DNA of 64,000 bases from Pseudomonas sp. PD9R (GTDB lineage Bacteria > Pseudomonadota > Gammaproteobacteria > Pseudomonadales > Pseudomonadaceae): contig NZ_JAHTMR010000018.1 in the NCBI RefSeq assembly GCF_019200975.1, positions 1 through 64,000 of the forward strand. Direction: 5' to 3'. The position numbers and the translations under genes are program-made. Shown piece after piece: positions 43,208 through 51,845 of the stretch; the stretch's first letter is position 1; each line of letters opens with the position of its first letter. The notes under the pieces are model-generated. The model saw only the letters and a program-made list of their open reading frames with translations, did no database searches and was not told the DNA's origin.

Positions 43208-43752
43208 GTGTTGTTGCTGTACTGGTCAATCTGCTGCCAAACGATGGTCAAGCTGATCTGTTGCTCTTCGGCCAGCATCATCATGGCGTCGAGCTGATCC
43301 CCGGTACTGTCTTGAGCGCGCAGTTGGCACCATCGCTGCCAGAGCGCGTGTTCCTGCGCTTCACTCAAATGCTGAGGACGACCCTTACGGGTTTCTATCT
43401 TGAGCAGACGTCGACGCAGGGCGGTTTCCGAATGCGCCAAGCCGAAGTATTGATACATGATGGTGCTGCTGGCGCCTAGCTTGAGCGCGCGGTTGATCAA
43501 TCGCTCGTTCTGTTCGTCGCGTTCGGCTTGCTCGATCAACCGATGCAGCACCGGCGAGTCGATCTTGACCTCGACCCAAGACACGGTGGCATGTGCCAGC
43601 CGCGACAGCGTGGTGGGCGGTAAGGATTGCAACAAGTAGATGTCGTCCTCACTCAGTCCGAGTGCCTTGCAGCGTTGTAGATTACCCAGGCGCAGCTCAT
43701 GCAGCACCTGGGTCAGCATGGCCTGGTTGAGCACATTGAAGGACAGGTTCAT
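43204..43752 (-). CDS. STY4526-family protein (DUF2857)
   Basis: 182 residues; LPPTTLSRLAHATVSWVEVK and INRALKLGASSTIMYQYFGL are conserved in DUF2857. KTRKGRP-like and helix-turn-helix-like character (SEAQEHALWQRWCQL) suggest DNA binding, possibly FlhC-like. Encoded between parB and STY4528 with 4-nt overlaps on both sides, as in SPI-7. Confidence 0.83.
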   Translation of the reverse strand: MNLSFNVLNQAMLTQVLHELRLGNLQRCKALGLSEDDIYLLQSLPPTTLSRLAHATVSWVEVKIDSPVLHRLIEQAERDEQNERLINRALKLGASSTIMYQYFGLAHSETALRRRLLKIETRKGRPQHLSEAQEHALWQRWCQLRAQDSTGDQLDAMMMLAEEQQISLTIVWQQIDQYSNNT

Positions 43753-45335
43753 GGCAGTTCCTTCGGTGACTCATTTTGAGGGGGAAGCGTTAGGTCGATC
43801 AGGCGACGGGCCAGGCGGATCAGCCGATACAGTTTGATGAGCAGACTGTCGGGCAATCGCTCCAGTCCCACATCCACGGCGGGACGATCTGTGAGCGGAA
43901 GTTGATAGATCCCCAACAACAACTGGCCGAACAGCGCCGAGGGCAGTTGCTTACGATCTTCCCAGTTGACCTCGTCTTGAGCGCGCAGCAGGGCCAGGAG
44001 CAGTAGGTGAACGCCGGTCGCGCGAGGCACTGCAAGATCAACTCGCTCGATGTTCAGGGCGAAACCCAAGCCAAGCTGCTGATCGACGATGCTCTCGGGA
44101 TGACCCGCATAATTTGCCATTTCCCGCGCCAGTCCGGCGATGGCTAAGCGCAGTTGTTCGGGGCTATCCAGTGCTGGTGCGATTGTCCAGATGTCGTCGA
44201 TCGCATAGGTGTCGACCGAATATGCTGAGTCGGTGGCGGTCTCGCGATCGATCTGTTCACGAATCTGTTGAACGCGTGACGGAGGACTGACCGCCGATGC
44301 GACATTCGTTTCTGGCGGTGTGAGCAGTTCCTCTCGCGTTGGTTCGGTCTGGGGCCTAGTCTCAGTTGATTTGGGATGGGGCGCGGAGGAGGGAGGTCCT
44401 GCCGAGGCTTCATCACTGCTCGGCAGATGGATATTTTCCGAGGGCGCTGTGAGGGCAACGCCAGGCGTCGAGATGACCCGTTGGGTATCGCTCAGCTCCA
44501 GAGCCAACATACGGTAGGACTGTCCGAGCAAGCGGCTCATGCGTTCGAGCAGTTCATCCTGGATTTGCTCAAGATCGAAGGACTCGGGTTCTGCATCGAA
44601 GTAGCCCAGGGTCTCGAGCCAGAAATCGGCGAACGCAACGGCGGCGGTTGGATAGCGGTTCCAGGTTCGTTCTGCCTGGCTGCGTAGGCCGATCAGGCGT
44701 TCGATCTGGGGCTTACCCAATCCGGCATACAGGGTTTGTGGAATGGCGGGCAGTAAGTGTTCGAGAGTGTCGAGCATCCGGCTGATGTGCGGCTGCGAAA
44801 TCGGATAGCCTCCAGCGGCAAGACGTCGTGCCAGTTCCCGTTGTGAGAGCACAGCTCCCTCTGCTTCGAGCATGGTTTTGAGTTTGGCTACCGCCAGAGC
44901 CCGTTCGATGAACGTGAGTTGGCCGTGCAGATCGCTTTCAGCCAGATGGCCGAGTAGGGCGGTGATTTCATTGCTCCAAGGTCGGAACAGGCAATGAATG
45001 CGAAAGAAGCGCTCGTCGCGAGTTTCCTGCCACAGTTCGCCGAGAATCGCCAAGCGCGTATTACCGCCGTTGCGGATGATGAAATAGGTTTCACCCGGCC
45101 GTCGGGTAATCGGTGGCGGTTGATCCAGCCCGCGTTCACGGATCGAAGCCTTGATATCGTCGTATAGCGGATTACGGATGAAGCGCGGGTTGTGTTCGTA
45201 GGGCCGCAGCTCCTCCAGCGTGACCAACATAGGCGTGTCAGTAAGTGGATCGGACAGCCGCTCCTGTTCCGGCCCTCGAGGGAAGTGGTCCTGGTGCAGC
45301 TTGTCGGTGATCTGCCCCTGACTGAGCTTCTTCAT
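43749..45335 (-). CDS. parB: ParB-family protein, PFGI-1 class (TIGR03764)
   Basis: 528 residues. The ParB-like nuclease/CTPase domain has LRPYEHNPRFIRNPLYDDIK, ITRRPGETYFIIRNGGNTRL, and a helix-turn-helix QRELARRLAAGGYPISQPHI. The C-terminal half is specific to the ICE class. It should act with ParA in element stability. It starts 15 nt after the small gene upstream. Confidence 0.9.
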   Translation of the reverse strand: MKKLSQGQITDKLHQDHFPRGPEQERLSDPLTDTPMLVTLEELRPYEHNPRFIRNPLYDDIKASIRERGLDQPPPITRRPGETYFIIRNGGNTRLAILGELWQETRDERFFRIHCLFRPWSNEITALLGHLAESDLHGQLTFIERALAVAKLKTMLEAEGAVLSQRELARRLAAGGYPISQPHISRMLDTLEHLLPAIPQTLYAGLGKPQIERLIGLRSQAERTWNRYPTAAVAFADFWLETLGYFDAEPESFDLEQIQDELLERMSRLLGQSYRMLALELSDTQRVISTPGVALTAPSENIHLPSSDEASAGPPSSAPHPKSTETRPQTEPTREELLTPPETNVASAVSPPSRVQQIREQIDRETATDSAYSVDTYAIDDIWTIAPALDSPEQLRLAIAGLAREMANYAGHPESIVDQQLGLGFALNIERVDLAVPRATGVHLLLLALLRAQDEVNWEDRKQLPSALFGQLLLGIYQLPLTDRPAVDVGLERLPDSLLIKLYRLIRLARRLIDLTLPPQNESPKELP

Positions 45336-45349
45336 CGGAACAACCTCAG

Positions 45350-45559
45350 TTAACGCCGGTTACGCAAATGGTCACCGACCTCGAACTTGACGATCTCGGC
45401 AGTGCCCGAACCTTCGAAATGTCGGGAGAGTTCTGCGAGGAACCACCCCATGGCCGAGCGCCCACCCTGCAGGCGAAAGACCACGGTGCAGTACTCCTCG
45501 CAATGTGGGTGGTGTGGTTGAATGGAGGGTGGAACGATGATGGGCAGTTGATCCAACAT
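45350..45559 (-). CDS. Small protein between parA and parB, 69 aa
   Basis: 69 residues from MLDQLPIIVPPSIQPHHPHC; AGGAG lies 8 nt before the ATG. HHPHCEEYCTVVFRLQGGRS contains His/Cys residues that could bind a metal. In ICEclc a small gene (shi) lies in the same place between parA and parB and has been linked to growth arrest of transfer-competent cells. I cannot tell by eye whether this is an orthologue. Confidence 0.6.
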   Translation of the reverse strand: MLDQLPIIVPPSIQPHHPHCEEYCTVVFRLQGGRSAMGWFLAELSRHFEGSGTAEIVKFEVGDHLRNRR

Positions 45560-45644
45560 CAGAAGACTCCTAGCCAAACATGGTTGGCCTCAAGGTCGAT
45601 CAAACACAATGACTGGGTGAGAAATGCGGGCTTGGTGATTTGTC

Positions 45645-46487
45645 TCATTGAGCCTCCGCGCATCGGCTCACCGAAGAGATCGCTTCGCGCCATTCCGGAA
45701 ACAGTTCGATGGCCAGCGCTTGCGTGGTTTCCAGCGCTGATGGCGAGCGTCGTTCCCGTGACTGGCGTGTCTCAATTAGGTGGACCGGTAGGCCGAGGGA
45801 GGCGGCATTGAGGTACGCCACTCGATCTGGAACTACCGTGTCTAAAACCGAGATGTGGGTAGCCCCAGCGAAAGTCTCGCGCAGGCCATGGATGATCATC
45901 CGGGTGTCCACCCGAATGGCATTCACCTGGTTCAGTAGCAGTCGTAAGGGTGGTGGTGGAATGCCCATGTGGCGGAATGGTTCGAGTTCGCTGAGTAGCT
46001 TCAAGGTGCCGCGCTGCAGTTCGCGGGCGGCGAGCATTTCCGGCGTGATGGGAGAGAGGGCTAGGTCGGAGGCCAGGATGGCCATCTCCAGCAGCACGCT
46101 ACGTGCGCCCTGGGTGTCGATCAAAAGCAGGTCATAACTGGGGCGGAAGGCATCCAGCAAATTGCGCAGACGCAGTCGCCCATCAGGGGCATGCAGCAAT
46201 AAGGTGCTCAGTCGGCCTTGATCGTCGTTGGAAAGGATCAAATCGAGCCCAGGGATGACCGTCTTGGAAACAATCTGTGCAGGCGTTGTAAGGTTGAGTG
46301 CGATGAACTCGTATGCACCGGCATCAGCCTTCTGTTTCAAGGTGTAATAGCTGGAGAGGGTAGGTTGGCTATCCAGGTCCAGCAGCAGAACGCGCAGACC
46401 CGCATCAGCCAGCAGACCGCCGAGATTGGCGGTCACCGTGGTTTTGCCTACCCCACCTTTAGTGGAAACCACCGATACCACACGCAT
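45645..46487 (-). CDS. parA: ParA/Soj-family partition ATPase
   Basis: 280 residues. The deviant Walker A motif STKGGVGKTTVTANLGG, Walker A' LLLIDTQGARS and the family start MRVVSVVS are all present. In PAPI-1 and related ICEs Soj is needed to keep the excised element. It follows alpA by 4 nt and precedes the small gene and parB. Confidence 0.93.
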   Translation of the reverse strand: MRVVSVVSTKGGVGKTTVTANLGGLLADAGLRVLLLDLDSQPTLSSYYTLKQKADAGAYEFIALNLTTPAQIVSKTVIPGLDLILSNDDQGRLSTLLLHAPDGRLRLRNLLDAFRPSYDLLLIDTQGARSVLLEMAILASDLALSPITPEMLAARELQRGTLKLLSELEPFRHMGIPPPPLRLLLNQVNAIRVDTRMIIHGLRETFAGATHISVLDTVVPDRVAYLNAASLGLPVHLIETRQSRERRSPSALETTQALAIELFPEWREAISSVSRCAEAQ

Positions 46488-46491
46488 GGCA

Positions 46492-46722
46492 TCAGGCCTG
46501 CTGGCCTAAGCGCTCAGCGACCCACCGCTCGATCTCCAGCGAATCCCAGCCCACAGCCCGCAATCCAATGCGTTTAGCCTGAGGAAATTTCCCTTCTTTC
46601 ATCAAGTTGTAGATGTGCGCACGCTTGAAGCCGGTTTTTCGCTCCACCTCGTCACGCCGCATGATGTGACGTTCTACCTGCAGTTGAGGTGCTTCAACGA
46701 TGGGTGAGGATTGGCTGGACAT
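46492..46722 (-). CDS. AlpA-family transcriptional regulator
   Basis: 76 residues from MSSQSSPIVEAPQL. MRRDEVERKTGFKRAHIYNL then MKEGKFPQAKRIGLRAVGW is the AlpA/MerR-like winged helix-turn-helix. AlpA proteins activate excision or transfer genes and lie first in the parA operon of these ICEs. A Met three codons earlier is possible. Confidence 0.9.
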   Translation of the reverse strand: MSSQSSPIVEAPQLQVERHIMRRDEVERKTGFKRAHIYNLMKEGKFPQAKRIGLRAVGWDSLEIERWVAERLGQQA

Positions 46723-46795
46723 GCTGGTCACTCCTGGCGCGGAATGGCGCGTAGTGGGAAGTGACCTGAATTGAATAACAGAAAGGGGAGGGCGT

Positions 46796-46830
46796 CATTG
46801 CACTGCAATCGGGTGTGTTGCAATGCAATG
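46796..46830. promoter_or_regulatory. Inverted repeat upstream of alpA-parA
   Basis: CATTGCACTGCAA and TTGCAATGCAATG are separated by 9 nt in the gap between alpA and the next gene. The TTGCA core occurs several times. No T run follows, so an operator is more likely than a terminator. Confidence 0.5.
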
Positions 46831-46837
46831 TTTCAGT

Positions 46838-47590
46838 CTATTTGCTCTTTTTGAGGTTGCGATTGGCTGCGGCGAACTTTTCATCCAGCGTTCGTTTGCT
46901 CAGACCGGGTACCTCGCTATGGCGTGCGATAACGGCATCGACGATTGCAGATTGGCTCTTGAACATGGATAGAGGGTGACCAGCAGGGGATTGGTCCAGG
47001 AAGAGATTGAGCAAAGCACCGATAATATTCTGATAGGTGAGTTCGCTACGATCGCTGAGCTGTCCGTGCGTTTTGACCATTGCTTTGAGGTCATCCCGTT
47101 CAAGCCCGATGGCCCGGAGATCTACTAAAATATCTTGGAGGTGATGCTGTAGCGTGTTCAGCTCTCGCAGGAGGGTATCCCGATCCGCTTGTAGCGCAAG
47201 GAAGGTTCCGATACTGACTTTTTCATGAGTGTCTCTGCCTGATTCAAACAGAAAGCCAGGCTTCTGATCGGGAAAATAAACCTGCATCCAGTGGCGCAAA
47301 TCAGAGTGGCGGATTGTCAATTGATAAGGCTCCACATAGCTGCCCATAGGGACCGAAATACCGAGACAGCCATAAGTCAGTTCTCCATTACGTATCGCGT
47401 CGTAGATTTTTTCAGTGTTGGCGTGGAGGCACGGCCATTGGGGGAAGGTCGTGGACAGCACTGCGGGGCAATCCCTGGTGAACTCAAGAATCTGAGATTC
47501 ATGAGCCATAAGATTGCACCAACGTATGGCGGCGTCGATGGGGCGATAAAACACTTTTGCCAGCGGATTGTAGCTATGGGGTGTGTACAT
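46838..47590 (-). CDS. Conserved genomic-island hypothetical protein, 250 aa
   Basis: 250 residues. The central part HANTEKIYDAIRNGELTYGC and QLTIRHSDLRHWMQVYFPDQ then KPGFLFE, followed by a long helical segment, resembles proteins that often sit at the parA end of genomic islands. Function unknown. Because it still looks like island backbone, the ICE probably extends at least to here. Confidence 0.65.
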   Translation of the reverse strand: MYTPHSYNPLAKVFYRPIDAAIRWCNLMAHESQILEFTRDCPAVLSTTFPQWPCLHANTEKIYDAIRNGELTYGCLGISVPMGSYVEPYQLTIRHSDLRHWMQVYFPDQKPGFLFESGRDTHEKVSIGTFLALQADRDTLLRELNTLQHHLQDILVDLRAIGLERDDLKAMVKTHGQLSDRSELTYQNIIGALLNLFLDQSPAGHPLSMFKSQSAIVDAVIARHSEVPGLSKRTLDEKFAAANRNLKKSK

Positions 47591-47809
47591 AGGAGCGGCC
47601 TCATGTCTGAGGGAACAGATCCGCTAGGTACGTTTAGAGGCTTGTACTGGTTTGAGCTTCCATGCGGTGACTGTTCCATAAAACGGTTCAATGTGTTGGC
47701 AAGTCGACATCCTGTTTGAATTCATCGGGAAAGGAATGGCGTTGTTTGGTCATCAGAGGTCTCTACCTGGCGAGCATTCCCGTGTAGTATGTGCAAAAGA
47801 CTTTTTACT
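47591..47809. other. Gap that may contain the ICE right end
   Basis: No gene. I looked for the last 25 nt of tRNA-Asp here and found no convincing copy. The base composition shifts toward the more AT-rich catabolic region. Confidence 0.35.
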
Positions 47810-47832
47810 AAAAAAACCGCCCAATGGGCGGC
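47810..47832 (-). terminator. Intrinsic terminator downstream of oprD-like gene
   Basis: Minus-strand CCGCCC-ATT-GGGCGG followed by seven T. It lies 50 nt after the porin stop. Confidence 0.92.
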
Positions 47833-47881
47833 AAAAGATACTTCGAGGCCAGTGGAGCGGTTCTCGAAGCCTTACACGCAA

Positions 47882-49126
47882 TCAAAATATGTTAAGTGGG
47901 TACTCTGTGATAAGACGTAGCTCTTTTATGTCTGATTTAAAGTCGCTGCGATAGTCGGCGTAACGAACTCGCGCGCTCAGTCCCTTAGCGCGACCACTTT
48001 GCACTACATAACCTATTTGATAGTCAGTCTCCCACTCTTTCCCGTCATCCACTGCACTTGACACTTTGATGTTGTCACCCGCAGCATAACGCGCCATGAA
48101 AGTCAGGCCTGGGATGCCAACTTGTGAAAAGTTAAAGTCATATCTTAACTGCCAAGATTTTTCGTCTTCATTAACACCGTCCATGATCTGAATATAGTTG
48201 GCTAAGTACAGAGTGTCCGTCCCGTCTATAAGATACATATGAGCACCTCGACCGCGGGTTTGCTGATCAGCTACAGTAAAGGTACTGCCGAGATAGGAGT
48301 AGCTGCCTTGAAGACTGAACGCAAAGTTATCTAAATTTCCGCCGAGTTCATGCCCAATACTTTTCTGCTGATACGCATTGTATTGTAGGGTTACTGCCTG
48401 GTCAGCATCCAAACTATGTGACCAGTCAACACCGACAAAACGGTTATCCCAGTAGTTCTGTATACTCGATGCGTATAGGGAAGCTTTGAGCTCTTTGGTA
48501 AAATCATACTTACCGCCCAAATAATCAGCATCCTCCAAAGGACCCGATGCATGATCAGTCTGATCTCTACGACGTAATGATGTTAGGTGACCCGCTTCGA
48601 TGAGAAGATTTGAAATTTCCGTGCTACTCAGAGTCACGCCTTCTACCGTTTCGGGAAGTAAACGGGAGTCTCCGTTCGAGAAAACGGGGTTATGGACAAT
48701 CTGACCGCCTACCTTTAAAATACTATTTGATATTTTTACCTTAACTGCTCCTACCGCCTTGGAGTATTCGTCTTGAGCTTCATCAATCCCAGGTACGCCA
48801 TTACCTGAGCTAGCAAGAAGGCCAGTACCAATACGATCGGAACTGCTATCAAGTTTCAAACCGAACATGCCGATTGTTTCTACTCCGAAGCCGACTATGC
48901 CGGGAGTATACCCAGTGTTGAACTTCGCAATAATACCATGCGCCCACTCTCGGCGCTGGCTCTGTTTGACTTTATCTCCTGAGTAGTCCCGATCAAAATA
49001 ATAATTTCGGTTAAGTACGCTGAGCGTACTCTTCTTGACAAAATCAGACTCCGAAACATCCGAAGCAAATGTGTAGGCACTCCCCAACAACAGCACTGCA
49101 GCCGCGACAGCCAATAATACTTTCAT
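47882..49126 (-). CDS. OprD-family outer-membrane porin
   Basis: 414 residues with a signal peptide (MKVLLAVAAAVLLLGSAYTFA). LDYNRDYYFDRDYSGDKVKQ-type opening (NRNYYFDRDYSGDKVKQSQR), FNTGYTPGIVGFGVETIGMF and SWQLRYDFNFSQVGIPGLTF are OprD hallmarks, and the C-terminus ITEYPLNIF ends in Phe as outer-membrane barrels do. OprD channels admit amino acids and small carboxylates. It lies downstream of hutH on the same strand, so histidine or a derivative is a fair guess for the substrate. Confidence 0.92.
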   Translation of the reverse strand: MKVLLAVAAAVLLLGSAYTFASDVSESDFVKKSTLSVLNRNYYFDRDYSGDKVKQSQRREWAHGIIAKFNTGYTPGIVGFGVETIGMFGLKLDSSSDRIGTGLLASSGNGVPGIDEAQDEYSKAVGAVKVKISNSILKVGGQIVHNPVFSNGDSRLLPETVEGVTLSSTEISNLLIEAGHLTSLRRRDQTDHASGPLEDADYLGGKYDFTKELKASLYASSIQNYWDNRFVGVDWSHSLDADQAVTLQYNAYQQKSIGHELGGNLDNFAFSLQGSYSYLGSTFTVADQQTRGRGAHMYLIDGTDTLYLANYIQIMDGVNEDEKSWQLRYDFNFSQVGIPGLTFMARYAAGDNIKVSSAVDDGKEWETDYQIGYVVQSGRAKGLSARVRYADYRSDFKSDIKELRLITEYPLNIF

Positions 49127-49637
49127 AACATGCCTCTTTTTAAGTTATGGCATACATCAGGTTTTTTTTATTTTTACCGAGTAGTTATTATTCGCGCAAC
49201 ACAAAACCATACCAACATCCCACGCAGTAGGAATGTCAACTTTCCTAGCCCGAAATGCAAACACCATCTTAAAGTTTTATAGCGCGCCTATTCCAATGGG
49301 GGCAAGAAAACGCTGTCCAATTCTCGTACAGAAAATTTTAAAATCAGCTATTGAAGAAAATAGCCTCGCCGTAGAAACCTAATTTCTGGACAAAACCATT
49401 TATAGCTTCTTATCAACATTCCAAATTCGAAGGCATCGAGCATTTCCACTTACCAGCGTTTGGGCGCTTTCAAACCTTCCCGTCGCCATCCGTGGCATGC
49501 TCATATTACTCAAACGACCAGCAGGCTACCTGATCAACTTAATATGGCGAGGACGGGGAGTCTTCAGCCCTTCAAACCATCAAAACAACACAAACTTACC
49601 GAAAACTCACATTCACCATATGACAAATGGTAACTAT
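49127..49637. other. AT-rich intergenic gap between porin and hutH
   Basis: About 510 nt with no convincing gene. It must contain the porin promoter. I see no clear terminator for hutH and no repeat. Confidence 0.5.
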
Positions 49638-51170
49638 TTATATTGTTTCCATTGTCGAAGCAAAAGAGCAAGGTGAGTACTTGGCAAAACTGCCGTTTCG
49701 AACCAATGAATAAGCTGCCACAAGATCGGGAGCAAAATATCTGTCAGCGTCATAGTGAGCGACTTCTTGACGGATAGTTTGCATCGCCAATTGGAGTGTA
49801 GAGCTAGTCTTAAGAGGACCACGCAAGTCCACGCCCTGAGCTGCAGCCAAAAGTTCAATGGCTAGAATGTGCGCCACATTATCAGCAATATCGGTCAAGC
49901 GGCGGGCGGCGTAGGTCGCCATGGATACGTGGTCCTCCTGGTTAGCGGAGGTAGGGATTGAATCAACAGAAGCTGGATGCGCAAGTGACTTGTTTTCTGA
50001 TGCAAGTGCGGCGGCAGTAACATGTGCAATCATAAAGCCGGAATTGATACCACCATCTTTGACTAAGAATGGAGGTAGACGAGAAAGCGTTGCATCAATC
50101 AAAAGTGCAATACGACGCTCCGCAATCGACCCAATTTCACAGGCAGCAATAGCTAGGTTATCCGCAGCAAAAGCCACCGGCTCAGCGTGGAAATTACCTC
50201 CTGAGATAACCTCTCCAGTTTCGGGAAAGATCAGCGGATTGTCAGAAACAGCGTTCGCTTCAATCAGCAGTATGTTGGCGGCATGCCGAATCTGATCGAG
50301 GCAAGCTCCCATAACTTGAGGCTGACACCGCAGACTGTACGGGTCTTGCACTTTTTCGCAATCAGCATGCGACAGGTTAATCTCAGAGCCTTTAAGAAGA
50401 GTTCGGTAAGCTGCGGCAGCATCAATCTGACCTTGATGGCCTCGAAGCGCATGAATACGGTGATCAAAAGGTGCAACTGAACCCATAGCAGCATCGACCG
50501 ACAGCGCACCTGCAACGAGAGCAGTGCTAAATAGGTCCTCAATCGCAAACAGATTCTGTATCGCGAGAGCAGCAGATGCCTGGGTTCCGTTAAGCAGGGC
50601 GAGCCCTTCCTTAGCTTGCAATGTAAGCGGATCGAGCCCGACAAGCTGCAATCCATCGAGAGCGCTCATGCGCTCACCCTTCACATGCACCTCACCGAAT
50701 CCGATCAGCGTAGCTGACATGTGCGCAAGAGGAGCCAAGTCACCAGAGGCGCCTACGGAGCCTTTCACCGGGATTACAGGTAGCACATCCGCATTGAAGA
50801 GCTTGACCATGGCTTCCATCACTTCCAGACGGATTCCAGAGTTGCCACGGCCAAGGCTCGACAATTTGAGCGCTATCAAGAGGCGAACCACCGGTCGCGG
50901 CATTGGTTCACCCACGCCGACCGAGTGAGACAGCACCAGATTTTTCTGAAGCAACTCAAGCTGGTCGCTAGGGATGTGCGTGCTTGCCAGCAAACCAAAA
51001 CCTGTGTTGATGCCGTACGCAGGTGCCCCTTTGGCAACAATTGCTTGAACGGTACGAGCACCCGCCTCGATAGCATCGAAGCTGGCCGGGTCGAGTTCGA
51101 GAGAGACGTTTTCACGCGCAATGCGGCGCAACTGGCTCAAGGTGAGTTTGCCAGGTGTTAGCTTAATCAT
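49638..51170 (-). CDS. hutH: Histidine ammonia-lyase
   Basis: 510 residues. The MIO cofactor triad Ala-Ser-Gly is in GSVGASGDLAPLAHMSATLI (141-143), the catalytic Tyr in GAPAYGINTGFG (52), and HDIGSIAERRIALL-type sequence (CEIGSIAERRIALLIDATLS) near the middle-end. It converts histidine to urocanate and ammonia. The C-terminus (FAKYSPCSFASTMETI) differs from canonical HutH but the length is normal. Start is MIKLTPGKL with GGGGAAA upstream; the longer frame lacks a ribosome site. It is not followed by hutI/hutG. An upstream palindrome and promoter are shared in style with the divergent cus-like genes. Confidence 0.92.
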   Translation of the reverse strand: MIKLTPGKLTLSQLRRIARENVSLELDPASFDAIEAGARTVQAIVAKGAPAYGINTGFGLLASTHIPSDQLELLQKNLVLSHSVGVGEPMPRPVVRLLIALKLSSLGRGNSGIRLEVMEAMVKLFNADVLPVIPVKGSVGASGDLAPLAHMSATLIGFGEVHVKGERMSALDGLQLVGLDPLTLQAKEGLALLNGTQASAALAIQNLFAIEDLFSTALVAGALSVDAAMGSVAPFDHRIHALRGHQGQIDAAAAYRTLLKGSEINLSHADCEKVQDPYSLRCQPQVMGACLDQIRHAANILLIEANAVSDNPLIFPETGEVISGGNFHAEPVAFAADNLAIAACEIGSIAERRIALLIDATLSRLPPFLVKDGGINSGFMIAHVTAAALASENKSLAHPASVDSIPTSANQEDHVSMATYAARRLTDIADNVAHILAIELLAAAQGVDLRGPLKTSSTLQLAMQTIRQEVAHYDADRYFAPDLVAAYSLVRNGSFAKYSPCSFASTMETI

Positions 51171-51213
51171 GCCGATTTCCCCTATGAATGAAGGACGAAT
51201 GAACAGTGAGCGA

Positions 51214-51242
51214 AATATACATGAATGTATTTTTTCATTCAA
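51214..51242 (-). promoter_or_regulatory. hutH promoter with 18-bp palindromic operator
   Basis: On the minus strand TTGAAT, 17 nt, TATATT forms a sigma-70-type promoter. GAATG-8 nt-CATTC (51223-51240) overlaps the -35 box and spacer, 53 nt before the hutH start. It is like the palindrome at 51362-51379. Confidence 0.55.
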
Positions 51243-51351
51243 TACCAAGTGAAAAATTGTTACATCCATCGTAAACACTATGATTTACAGGGGCTTAAGA
51301 CAGACGAAGCGACAGCTGCACGCTACCAGCCACCACCGTTAATCTGAATCG

Positions 51352-51380
51352 TTGCATGGATGAATGAAATGTTTTATTCT
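51352..51380 (+). promoter_or_regulatory. Promoter of cus-like pair with 18-bp palindromic operator
   Basis: TTGCAT, 17 nt, TATTCT forms a sigma-70-type promoter. GAATGAAATGTTTTATTC (51362-51379, 7 of 9 positions symmetric) overlaps the spacer and the -10 box, 46 nt before the start codon. AT-rich GAAT/ATTC dyads suit RpiR-type or FadR-type repressors, both encoded nearby. Confidence 0.55.
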
Positions 51381-51425
51381 TCGTCTCGCCGCAAACATAA
51401 AAACTTTCAGAACGATGGAGTTCCC

Positions 51426-51845
51426 ATGTCAACGAACCTGCTCGAGTTTCACGCGCCGGGCCCGGATATTAAGTTCCGTGTCCAACTGCTTAACCAAGAA
51501 AACCCTGACGTCATCGCACAGGTCCTTGAGCAATTGCCACTTGATACCGTGCTTGGCCACGTCGTCATTTCTGGCGAAGCCATTTGGATGCCAACCAAGA
51601 TTGTTCATTTGGGTAAGTCGAATATGGTGAAACGGACGCCCGGCGCTGTGTACCTGTACGCTCCAGGCCAAACAATTTGCCTGACCTACGGCGCCATCAC
51701 TGAAAGCGCGCTAGTCAACAAATTTGGGCAAGTTCTCGATAGTGACCTGCCAGCGCTGTCGAAACTCGGCGAATTTGTCTTCGCACAGACGATCACCGAA
51801 CCGCGCCGGAGTGTCATCAATATTACCGTTCGGAGGGCTTCATAA
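51426..51845 (+). CDS. Cyclophilin-like protein resembling cucumopine synthase N-domain
   Basis: 139 residues; GGAG lies 5 nt before the ATG. IAQVLEQLPLDTVLGHVVIS, GAVYLYAPGQTICLTYGAIT and ESALVNKFGQV look like the cyclophilin-fold (DUF3830-related) domain that forms the N-terminal part of Agrobacterium cucumopine synthase. That enzyme condenses histidine with 2-oxoglutarate. The stop overlaps the next start (TAATG), so the two proteins are probably made together and form a complex. It is divergent from hutH, a histidine enzyme, which strengthens the link. The assignment is from memory of the family and needs a profile search. Confidence 0.55.
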   Translation: MSTNLLEFHAPGPDIKFRVQLLNQENPDVIAQVLEQLPLDTVLGHVVISGEAIWMPTKIVHLGKSNMVKRTPGAVYLYAPGQTICLTYGAITESALVNKFGQVLDSDLPALSKLGEFVFAQTITEPRRSVINITVRRAS

